DNA of 64,000 bases, from assembly GCF_003752415.1 (NCBI RefSeq), contig NZ_RKHG01000001.1:1240001-1304000 (forward strand), written 5' to 3'. The position numbers and the translations under genes were made by a program. This document shows, piece by piece, positions 53,874-60,548 of the stretch. This stretch comes from Luteococcus japonicus (GTDB lineage Bacteria > Actinomycetota > Actinomycetes > Propionibacteriales > Propionibacteriaceae). Every line of letters starts with the position of its first letter. Position 1 is the first letter of the stretch. The notes below the pieces were generated by a model. That model saw only the letters and a program-made list of their open reading frames with translations. It was not told the DNA's origin and did not search any database.

Positions 53874-54742
53874 TGCGCATGCTCAAGGCGGCCTCCCCCT
53901 GGCTCCTTCGAGCCTTCGTCCTGCTCGTGGCGCTGAGCTTCGTCATCGAGGTCCCCGTGTGGCTCGTGTTCGCGCCGCTGGGCCTGGCGATCGCAGTCCC
54001 TTCTCCACGTGCAGACGACGAGTCTCCCCAGACCATGCATGCTCCCGTGACGGGCCGCTGGGTCGCCATCAACAGCCCGGCGACGAAGGTCCCCAGCCAC
54101 GGCGTTCGCACGCTCGGTCAGGCATTCGCAGTCGACATCCTGCAGGCATCAGACTCTCCCCGCGAAAGCGCCCCCGGCTGGCAATGGAGACAGGCCGAGC
54201 CCCAGGAGTTCCCAAGCTTCGGGGAGCCTGTCCTGGCAGCGGGCTCCGGCACCGTGATCGCTGCCCATGACGGCAAGCGTGACCATCGCGCCCGGAACAC
54301 CTGGCCCGGCCTGATCTACATGATGTCGCTCGAGGCCTTCGGTCGAGAGTTGGCCGGGCACCGCTCCATCATCGGCAATCACGTGATCCTCGACCATAGC
54401 GACGGCACGTTCAGCATGTACGCCCACCTCAAGCACGGATCTGCAGCCGTGTGCGTCGGGCAGAAAGTCCGCGCCGGCGATGTCCTGGGAGCGGTCGGGA
54501 ACACCGGGAATACCAGCGAACCCCATCTCCACTTCCAGCTGATGGACCGGCCCCAAGCGGCCATGGCCGCCGGCCTGCCGTTCCGGTGGTCCCCGCTCAC
54601 GATCGAGCCGGATCCCGATCCCCACTGGGCTCCGAAGAAACCTGTCGCAGAGACGGTCGAGGGTCTCCCCGCGACAGGGCAGATCTTCCGCACCCCGGAG
54701 TCCGGCGTCATGCCCCAACCCAAGCGCGAGGCCAGTTGTTGA
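53870..54742 (+). CDS. M23-family metallopeptidase, membrane anchored
   Basis: The 290-residue protein has two N-terminal hydrophobic segments (LLRAFVLLVALSFVIEVPVWLV; FAPLGLAIAVP) and an M23 (LytM) domain: SHGVRTLGQAFAVDIL with the Asp ligand, GNHVILDHSDGTFSMYAHLKHGS, GDVLGAVGNTGNTSEPHLHFQL with the HxH pair. The first motif is a QAFAVD variant rather than HxxxD. It would cleave peptidoglycan cross-bridges or another peptide target outside the membrane. Coupled by overlap to the regulator. Confidence 0.9.
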   Translation: MMRMLKAASPWLLRAFVLLVALSFVIEVPVWLVFAPLGLAIAVPSPRADDESPQTMHAPVTGRWVAINSPATKVPSHGVRTLGQAFAVDILQASDSPRESAPGWQWRQAEPQEFPSFGEPVLAAGSGTVIAAHDGKRDHRARNTWPGLIYMMSLEAFGRELAGHRSIIGNHVILDHSDGTFSMYAHLKHGSAAVCVGQKVRAGDVLGAVGNTGNTSEPHLHFQLMDRPQAAMAAGLPFRWSPLTIEPDPDPHWAPKKPVAETVEGLPATGQIFRTPESGVMPQPKREASC

Positions 54743-54808
54743 CGCGAACACTCCCCCATGCCGCCCGACCAGCTCGCGCCCAACAGCTCTGACCAGCTCT
54801 TCTACAAA

Positions 54809-54834
54809 TTGAATCTCCATTCGACCTCATTGCA
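54809..54834 (+). repeat. Cassette-boundary repeat copy 7 (divergent)
   Basis: The most diverged copy; the minus-strand tail is CNEVEWRFNL then stop, so protein-level similarity is kept while third positions differ. Its position relative to the second immunity-like gene is the same as that of copy 1 relative to the first. Confidence 0.7.
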
Positions 54835-54847
54835 TTGGGAATAGGCG

Positions 54848-55366
54848 TCACAGATCGATCGCAACGAAGCCTGGGTCACGCCGCCACTGAGGCCCGGTCG
54901 GAGCTGGCGGACGTTGCCTCGCGAGCAGCCGCTCCCCCAAGGCGCGGAGTGTCTCGTCATAGGACGCCGCTTGGAAGGTGAATTCCAAGGGGTCCCCGAT
55001 GGCGTCGTACGGCTCATCACTGAGGCTGTCATCCCATCCGAACTCGCTCCATCGCACCACTGACCCGGATCGTTCGATGTTGACCGTCAGCGCCCCACAG
55101 CCCAGGTCGCCGCACTCGCGACACACGTACAGCTCCACCCGGCCACCAGGAAGACTGTCCTGTAGCCCTAGGGACAAGGACGCTATCCAGCCAATCCCGG
55201 CTTCCAGATCCCATCCAGACCGCAACAGAGTGGAAGTCCACCCCAGCAAATCTTCACCGATCGAAGCGCGCAGGGATGAGCCGTTCACGACGAGGTCGAG
55301 ATACTGGGAACGAGGCCGATTCCCGTCCAGCGGCAGCGTCGACTCGACGAAGTTCAGATGGTCCAC
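54848..55366 (-). CDS. Immunity-like protein, copy A2
   Basis: The 172-residue protein is a close paralogue of the 46766 protein, with ELYVCRECGDLGCGALTVNI and the same start MDHLNFVESTLPLDGNR (MDHLDLVESTLPLDGNR in A1). The GTG at 55366 has a TATCGT hexamer 6 nt upstream. Both copies sit in units of exactly 599 bp between repeats. The function is unknown; immunity or a metal-binding role is speculative. Confidence 0.7.
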   Translation of the reverse strand: MDHLNFVESTLPLDGNRPRSQYLDLVVNGSSLRASIGEDLLGWTSTLLRSGWDLEAGIGWIASLSLGLQDSLPGGRVELYVCRECGDLGCGALTVNIERSGSVVRWSEFGWDDSLSDEPYDAIGDPLEFTFQAASYDETLRALGERLLARQRPPAPTGPQWRRDPGFVAIDL

Positions 55367-55407
55367 GAGACAACGATAGGCATCTGAAATCCCTAGTCAA
55401 CTAATTA

Positions 55408-55433
55408 TTGAAGCGGAATTCCACCACGTTCCG
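55408..55433 (+). repeat. Cassette-boundary repeat copy 8
   Basis: Copy of the 26-bp repeat with core GCGGAATTCCACC; minus-strand tail RNVVEFRFNN then stop. It is the last copy and lies at the border of the mobile element. Confidence 0.85.
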
Positions 55434-55498
55434 AACAGTACTTACGTATCAATCTCTAGGCCTTACGCTCTCAACTGCCAACACGCGTCCCACCTTGC

Positions 55499-55530
55499 TA
55501 TACTTGATGGCGTAGTCGAACGTCGACTAC
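55499..55530 (+). promoter_or_regulatory. Putative promoter with adjacent palindrome at the element's left end
   Basis: TATACT (55499-55504) is a good -10, and GTAGTCGA-acg-TCGACTAC (55512-55530) is a perfect 8-bp inverted repeat around the expected transcription start. It would drive the long leader and the element operon, and the palindrome could bind a repressor. Confidence 0.55.
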
Positions 55531-55611
55531 TACCCCGACCGGAGCAGTGCTCATCCGGCGGAAAAGATGAAGACCCCGGCACGAGCACACCGGGGTAAGA
55601 GGGACTGGCGG

Positions 55612-55647
55612 GCGACCCACCACCTTCGGATAACAGGGCAGGGTCGC
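55612..55647 (+). ncRNA. Possible third, degenerate copy of the leader RNA motif
   Basis: GCGACCC (55612-55618) pairs with GGGTCGC (55641-55647), and the loop ends in ATAACAGGGCA, resembling the GACAGAGGYCA of the two pseudoknots. No clear first stem could be found, so this may be only a simple hairpin. A CCCCGG/CCGGGG hairpin lies upstream at 55574-55595. Confidence 0.4.
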
Positions 55648-55696
55648 GTGTCGGACACAAGGGACGGGCTCCTCCGACTGCCACTGGTGACCCACA

Positions 55697-55746
55697 CTCG
55701 CGGGATCGGCGTGACTCCCGACGCGAGGACAGAGGCCAGAGTCACG
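55697..55746 (+). ncRNA. Leader RNA pseudoknot, copy 1
   Basis: Stem A is CTCGCG (55697-55702) with CGCGAG (55722-55727); stem B is CGTGACTC (55710-55717) with GAGTCACG (55739-55746). The two stems interleave, giving an H-type pseudoknot. The third loop is GACAGAGGCCA. Confidence 0.75.
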
Positions 55747-55798
55747 GGTGCCGAGCGAGATGGACGCGCTCGGGTAGACCGGCCGATTGCGAACCACA

Positions 55799-55844
55799 CT
55801 CGTCGGGCCTGGCGCTCCAGCGACGAGGACAGAGGTCAGAGCGC
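55799..55844 (+). ncRNA. Leader RNA pseudoknot, copy 2
   Basis: Stem A is CTCGTCG (55799-55805) with CGACGAG (55821-55827); stem B is GCGCTC (55812-55817) with GAGCGC (55839-55844). The layout is offset by exactly 100 nt from copy 1. Three stem-B pairs differ from copy 1 by compensatory double changes. The third loop GACAGAGGTCA is nearly identical. Confidence 0.75.
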
Positions 55845-55901
55845 AGCCGCCCTCATCGGTAGGTGAGGGACTCAAGTGGCGGCCACGAGTACACGGGTAT
55901 T

Positions 55902-55916
55902 GACTCCTGAGGAGTC
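55902..55916 (+). promoter_or_regulatory. Shine-Dalgarno-sequestering hairpin
   Basis: GACTCC-TGA-GGAGTC is a perfect 6-bp hairpin whose right arm contains the GGAG of the ribosome site for the GTG at 55920. It would block translation when formed. It follows the pseudoknots by 57 nt. Confidence 0.7.
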
Positions 55917-55919
55917 CCT

Positions 55920-56216
55920 GTGTCCTCGACACGCCACGTCCAGCCCACTTTTCTCACCCTCCAGCAGGCAGCCGCCGAGGGTTATGCCGCGTACTCCACA
56001 CTTCGGAAGTACATCGCTGACGGCCGGCTGCCCGCCGTCAAGGTCGGTTCCCGCGTCAAGGTGCTGCGCACCGACCTCGACGCTCTCGCGGTGGCCGTCA
56101 GGCCTGCGACCTTCGAGGAGATCGAGGCCGCCGCAGAACGGCTCGCCGCTTCCGCTCCCCCACTGAGCGACGCCCAGGTTCGTCGCCTCAGCACGATTTT
56201 CGGCGATGCGTCATGA
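55920..56216 (+). CDS. Small helix-turn-helix (excisionase-like) protein
   Basis: The 98-residue protein has a MerR/Xis-type winged HTH: FLTLQQAAAEGYAAYSTLRKYIADGRLPAVKVGSRVKVLRTDLDAL. Its C-terminal half is an acidic helix region. The GTG start follows GAGGAG (55909-55914), which lies in the hairpin above. The stop overlaps the polymerase start by 4 bp (ATGA). It may serve as an excision factor or copy control protein of the element. Confidence 0.75.
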   Translation: MSSTRHVQPTFLTLQQAAAEGYAAYSTLRKYIADGRLPAVKVGSRVKVLRTDLDALAVAVRPATFEEIEAAAERLAASAPPLSDAQVRRLSTIFGDAS

Positions 56217-59194
56217 GCGCCGCATCCTCCGGCTGGGCGCGTCACGAGATCACCGATGGCGCACGGCGCGGCATCGTCTTCGAGGTGCTCGTGCGGCGTT
56301 GTGCCCGAGCAACGGTCAGCGGGGGCGTGAACGTGCCCAACAATGCCTCGACCGGCGGGGCGAGAGAGTCTCAGATCCTCGTCGCCGAGTGTGATGGTTC
56401 CGAACTGTCACACTTTCTCAACCCCTCCGAGACCGACGTTTTCCCCGGTCAGGAGGCAGATGGTCGGGCACGGTCATTCACCCCTATGGGGAGCCCCGAG
56501 TTTCGACCGTGTGACCGTGTCGCTGCGACCAACTCGCCGGCGGCCGTCGCAGCGGGTGTGTCAGTGCCTGCGTCCGCGTTCGGCGACCTCCCGTCGGTGA
56601 AGGCGATGGGCACGGGCCGCGCCGGGATCATCGTCGGGTTCGACACCGAGTTCACGACCGTCGATGGTGCCCGGGTCATCGACTCGTACCAGTTCGCCGT
56701 GGCTGATCCGCTCGATCCGTCGGTGATGGTCGAGGTCGTCATCCTGCCGCCGCTGGGCTCCGACGCTCGCATTTCGCTGCACACAGCGCTGTGGGCCGTG
56801 GTCACTGCCGCTGAGCTGTGGCGCTCGCCTCTGGTGCCCGAAAAGTTGGGTCCCCGTGGCGTTCCTCGCGGGGCGTTCTGGTCGGAAGACTGGGAGGAGC
56901 GCCGGGAGGCCCTCGCGAAGTTGAGGGTGCCCCTCGTTCTCGCCTGCCACTACGGCGCAGCGGACCTCACAACCTTCCGTACGGGTGGTCATGCTCGGGA
57001 ACTGGACGCCCTCGTCCGCCTGACCTCGGCGGCCGGTGGGCTCGTGACGCTGCTGCCGTTCCGCTCGCAGCGCGGTAACGAGAACGGGCATTGGTGGCAG
57101 AGCATGTCGGTGACCGTTCGCGACACCATGTCCCAGGCTCCCGCTGGGAAGAAGACGCTGGCGGTGCTCGGTGAAGCGTGCGGTGTCGCGAAGCTGGACG
57201 TGCCGGATGACTGGATCTCCCGGATGACTGACTACCGGCGCGAGCACCTGGGCGAGTTCCTGGAGTACGGCGTCAACGACGCCGTCATCGTCGTGGAGTA
57301 CCTCGCCCGGCTGTGGGGCGACGGCGTTGTCCCACCGATCACGCTGAGCGGCGGTGCGGCCGCTGCTCTCGTGGACTCGGGAAGTGCGTACCTCGGCGCG
57401 TCCTCTCCTGCTGAGTTCCGCAGGAAGTTCGCAGGGCTGGTGGACGAGGACGAGGGCGTCGACGCCGTCGAAGAGGGCGACAGGCTGAGCTTCTACGCGA
57501 AGCGGGGGCGCAACCCTCTCGACGGCGCGGCTGCTCAGCTCTCCTCGGCGTTCGCACGTGCGTATCACGGTGGCTTGAATTCTTGTCCGATGCCGGGTTT
57601 CTACCCCGTGCCGACCGTGGACATCGACGCGCAGAACGCCTACCCGACCGCGATGGCGCTGGTGCGTGACCTCGACTGGGAGGCCGGTGCCATCGATGAG
57701 GTCGTGCACGAGCGCGTCATCACCATCGATGACGTCCCGACGGCGACGACGCCCTTCGTTGGGTTCGTGTCGTTCGTCTTCCCCACTGCCGTTCTGTACC
57801 CGTGCTTGCCGATCGTCGCTGACGGCACGCTCATCTACCCGCGCACGTCCGAGGGCGTCGCAGGGACGTGGGTGTGCGGTCCCGAGCTGTGGCTGGCCCT
57901 CCAGCTCGGTGCGCAGGTCCACTGCCAGATCGGTTACCTCGGTCGTGTGCTCGAGATCGACGGCGCACCGAGCCTTTCGCTGCGCCACGGCGTTAAGCAG
58001 TTGATCGACGACCGCAATACTGCCAAAGCGCTGTTCGGCAAGGAGTCGCTGGAAGAGCAGACTTTGAAGACCGGCGTGAACTCGGTGTACGGCAAGACCG
58101 CGCAAGACGTCGCCGAGCAGCGGTCCTGGGACGCTCGCGCGCAGGAGATGGACAACGTCGGTGGCTCGGCCGTTTCCAGCCCCTATCATGCGGCGACGAC
58201 CACGTCGATGGTCCGTGCTCAACTGCTCGCGACGATGAACCAGCTGAGCGAATACGGCAGGGACGTCTACTCGGTGACCACCGACGGCTTCATCACGAAC
58301 GCCACCGTGGATGAGGTCGTCGACCTCGAACTCTACGGGCTCGCCGAGGTGCTCGGGGAGGCGCGCACCGCCCTGACCGGGGACAGATCCATCTGGGAGG
58401 CCAAGCATGCTCAGAACGACCTGGTGAACTTCACGACGCGAGGCAACGTGTCACTTGACCTCGACGGCGTGTGTGCTCATAACGGGCTCAAGACTCCGAA
58501 GGACCTCGACGAGGACAGCTTCGAAGACCGGGAGCTGCTGTTGACCATGGTCGTCACCCGCGAGGGGCGCATTCCGAACGGGTACGACCGTCACCCCTCG
58601 TTTCAGGAGCTGTCGCGCACGACCGATCGCAGGGACTTCATCACGTCGTACGTCGATCGTTCCGTGTCGATGGACTACGACCTGAAGCGCAGCCCGGTGA
58701 TGACTTCGATGACCCGCGAGATGGTGCCCCTGCCGGACGGCTCCTCCCACGAGATGGCGACGTTCACTTCCGAACCGTGGGAGCAGGTCGAGGACTGTCT
58801 GCGCGCTCGGGAGATCGCCCGCGAGATGGCGCAGGCGGGATGTCTTCGCACCGTCTCGGAGTGGAAGGACTGGGAGATCCGCTTCTCGCACGGCAAGGGT
58901 CGTCGGATCGTTACTCCGCAGCGCGCGGTGCTGATGTCCATCGTCATGGCACATCGCCAGGGCGTGACCACGATCCCGACGCTCGCTGACCGTTCGCTGA
59001 GCATCGCGGAGCGTCTCGACTGGCTCGGTGAGTGGGGGCTCGGCACCGTCTCGCGCGGCGACTGGGACAACGCTCGCCGGCCCGAGCGGGCGTCCCAGAT
59101 GCTCCCCATCGACACGCTCGACCCGTACCTCGACCGGATGACATCCATGGCGTCCGGCGAACATCCCACGGACGCCGACCGGCTCCCGTACTGA
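56213..59194 (+). CDS. Family-B DNA polymerase of the mobile element
   Basis: The 993-residue protein has a complete 3'-5' exonuclease site (FDTEF at 143-147; CHYGAADLTTF; YGVNDAVIVVEY with Tyr and Asp) followed by polymerase motif A DIDAQNAYPTA (470-480), motif B KTGVNSVYGK (from 619) and motif C VTTDGF (Asp 691). Motif C has TDG in place of DTDS, so the first aspartate is absent. The first about 135 residues precede the exonuclease and have no known domain. Such enzymes in mobile elements can be protein-primed or primer-independent (piPolB); which one applies is not shown. The start overlaps the HTH gene. Confidence 0.88.
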   Translation: MSAASSGWARHEITDGARRGIVFEVLVRRCARATVSGGVNVPNNASTGGARESQILVAECDGSELSHFLNPSETDVFPGQEADGRARSFTPMGSPEFRPCDRVAATNSPAAVAAGVSVPASAFGDLPSVKAMGTGRAGIIVGFDTEFTTVDGARVIDSYQFAVADPLDPSVMVEVVILPPLGSDARISLHTALWAVVTAAELWRSPLVPEKLGPRGVPRGAFWSEDWEERREALAKLRVPLVLACHYGAADLTTFRTGGHARELDALVRLTSAAGGLVTLLPFRSQRGNENGHWWQSMSVTVRDTMSQAPAGKKTLAVLGEACGVAKLDVPDDWISRMTDYRREHLGEFLEYGVNDAVIVVEYLARLWGDGVVPPITLSGGAAAALVDSGSAYLGASSPAEFRRKFAGLVDEDEGVDAVEEGDRLSFYAKRGRNPLDGAAAQLSSAFARAYHGGLNSCPMPGFYPVPTVDIDAQNAYPTAMALVRDLDWEAGAIDEVVHERVITIDDVPTATTPFVGFVSFVFPTAVLYPCLPIVADGTLIYPRTSEGVAGTWVCGPELWLALQLGAQVHCQIGYLGRVLEIDGAPSLSLRHGVKQLIDDRNTAKALFGKESLEEQTLKTGVNSVYGKTAQDVAEQRSWDARAQEMDNVGGSAVSSPYHAATTTSMVRAQLLATMNQLSEYGRDVYSVTTDGFITNATVDEVVDLELYGLAEVLGEARTALTGDRSIWEAKHAQNDLVNFTTRGNVSLDLDGVCAHNGLKTPKDLDEDSFEDRELLLTMVVTREGRIPNGYDRHPSFQELSRTTDRRDFITSYVDRSVSMDYDLKRSPVMTSMTREMVPLPDGSSHEMATFTSEPWEQVEDCLRAREIAREMAQAGCLRTVSEWKDWEIRFSHGKGRRIVTPQRAVLMSIVMAHRQGVTTIPTLADRSLSIAERLDWLGEWGLGTVSRGDWDNARRPERASQMLPIDTLDPYLDRMTSMASGEHPTDADRLPY

Positions 59195-59222
59195 CCAACT
59201 CAACGACCCGAAAGGAACGACC

Positions 59223-59554
59223 ATGAATAACGTCGGCCAGATGCTCGAAGGCCTGATGCAGGACATTCAGGACAGGGGCGCCGCGCGCGTCGCGCTGACT
59301 GACTGGCTCATCAGCGGACGCGCGCCCGGCGACGCCTGGCAGGCCCGCGACCCCCGACGCACCACGATCGAGGGTCCCTGCGCTCCGAGGCACTCGTGCT
59401 TGGCGCAGTGCTCGACCTGCTCCGCGAGGACGTGCAGGAAGCACGAGACGAAGGCCTGCCCGAAGACACGATCAATGCTGCCCTCGACCTTCCGTCCGAG
59501 ATCACGTCGCTGGCCCTCGGAGAGGGCCACCCCCTCAACGGAAAGGAGAACTGA
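59223..59554 (+). CDS. Hypothetical protein, apparent frameshift
   Basis: The first frame gives MNNVGQMLEGLMQDIQDRGAARVALTDWLISG..., and the second, after a base is added to the GGG at about 59371, gives LRSEALVLGAVLDLLREDVQEARDEGLPED and ends at TGA 59552-59554. The total is about 110 residues, mostly helical and acidic. No family is recognised. A GAAAGGA ribosome site precedes the ATG. Confidence 0.6.
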
Positions 59555-59556
59555 CC

Positions 59557-59880
59557 ATGAGCAACAAGACCACGACCAACCTCGACGAGCTGATCGAGCA
59601 GGAGCGCCGCCGTGCGACCGCGCGCATCGCCAAGCTCAAGCGTGCTGCCGCCGCCGAGCGGCGCCGCATCGACGGGAAGGTCATCGATCTGCTGCGCGAC
59701 CAGAACTCCGACCTCTACGACCGGCTCTCCCAGGAGGCAAGCGAAGCCCTTGCGGCGGAGAAGGCGAAGCGGTCGAGGCGTGCGAAGAAGGCGGCATTGT
59801 CCGTGGGCGCAGTGAACGACGGGACTGCCTCGCAGACCGTCGATCCTGAGCATGAGGAGGCGGCACCGTGGAACGGCTGA
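59557..59880 (+). CDS. Small charged coiled-coil protein
   Basis: The 107-residue protein is rich in Lys, Arg, Glu and Ala with a heptad-like helix (LDELIEQERRRATARIAKLKRAAAAERRRIDGKVIDLL). Small proteins of this kind often precede mobilisation genes and may be relaxosome accessory factors. GGAGAA precedes the ATG, and the end overlaps the MobC-like gene. Confidence 0.65.
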   Translation: MSNKTTTNLDELIEQERRRATARIAKLKRAAAAERRRIDGKVIDLLRDQNSDLYDRLSQEASEALAAEKAKRSRRAKKAALSVGAVNDGTASQTVDPEHEEAAPWNG

Positions 59881-60548
59881 CGGCACCGACCCGGGACTTG
59901 CGCCAGCGCCCCAGTGCCCCCTCGCCCGCAGGGAGCGCAGCGACCGAGGACGAGGGCCAGCGATTCTTGGAGGGCATGAGCGCCAGCGAAATGTCCGACA
60001 AGAACCCTGCTGGCCGTCTTCCGTACGCCCCGGAGAACGAGCCCGACTCCCCAAGCAGCGCTGGTCGGGATCGGTCGGAGGGGGGTGCGGAAGACCCGGC
60101 CCTGTCAGCGGAGCAGCACCACGACTCCCAGGTGAACACCGGTCGTGGTGCTGCGCAGAGGGCAGGGTCGGCCGAGGTTCCGGTGGAGCCTCGGAACAGC
60201 CGTCGTCGAGAGGTCTCTCTCGACGTGCGGCTGACGGTGGCTGACCGCAATGCGATCCGCCACCGCGCCCGCGTGCTCGGCGTCAAGCCGAGCGCGTGGG
60301 GCCGTGCCGTCATGCTCGACGCGCTGGACTCTAGGTCCTCGAAGGTCGAGCGGTTGGAAAGCAGTGCCGGAGAGAAGGAGGCGGCGCCGCCCTCTCTTGT
60401 TCGCGCAGTCGAGCAGCTGCGCCGAGTTGGTGTGAACCTGAACCAGGCGTTGCGCAAGGGCGCTGCCGTCGATGACGGCCTCCTTCACGAGGTGATGGCT
60501 GCGGTGGACGAGGTGCGTGCCTCACTCGGCGATCGGACGCGGACATGA
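59868..60548 (+). CDS. MobC-like relaxosome accessory protein
   Basis: The 226-residue protein has a long disordered N-terminus (about 110 residues) and a ribbon-helix-helix-type MobC region RREVSLDVRLTVADRNAIRHRARVLGVKPSAWGRAVMLDAL, then LRRVGVNLNQALRKG, typical of NikA/MobC proteins that bind oriT with the relaxase. The GTG start lies inside the previous gene, and the stop overlaps the relaxase start. Confidence 0.82.
   Translation: MERLTAPTRDLRQRPSAPSPAGSAATEDEGQRFLEGMSASEMSDKNPAGRLPYAPENEPDSPSSAGRDRSEGGAEDPALSAEQHHDSQVNTGRGAAQRAGSAEVPVEPRNSRRREVSLDVRLTVADRNAIRHRARVLGVKPSAWGRAVMLDALDSRSSKVERLESSAGEKEAAPPSLVRAVEQLRRVGVNLNQALRKGAAVDDGLLHEVMAAVDEVRASLGDRTRT

Noticed and set aside
46727-55433. 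Classical integron with attC sites
   Set aside because: No tyrosine integron integrase is seen, the repeats lack GTTRRRY core sites, and cassette genes face both directions.
55400-55500. attL of the serine-recombinase element at repeat copy 8
   Set aside because: The right end lies outside the window, so no matching core can be compared. The repeat is shared with units that have no recombinase.
55434-55919. Protein genes in the leader of the mobile element
   Set aside because: Open frames here are short, lack ribosome sites and coincide with the covarying RNA stems.
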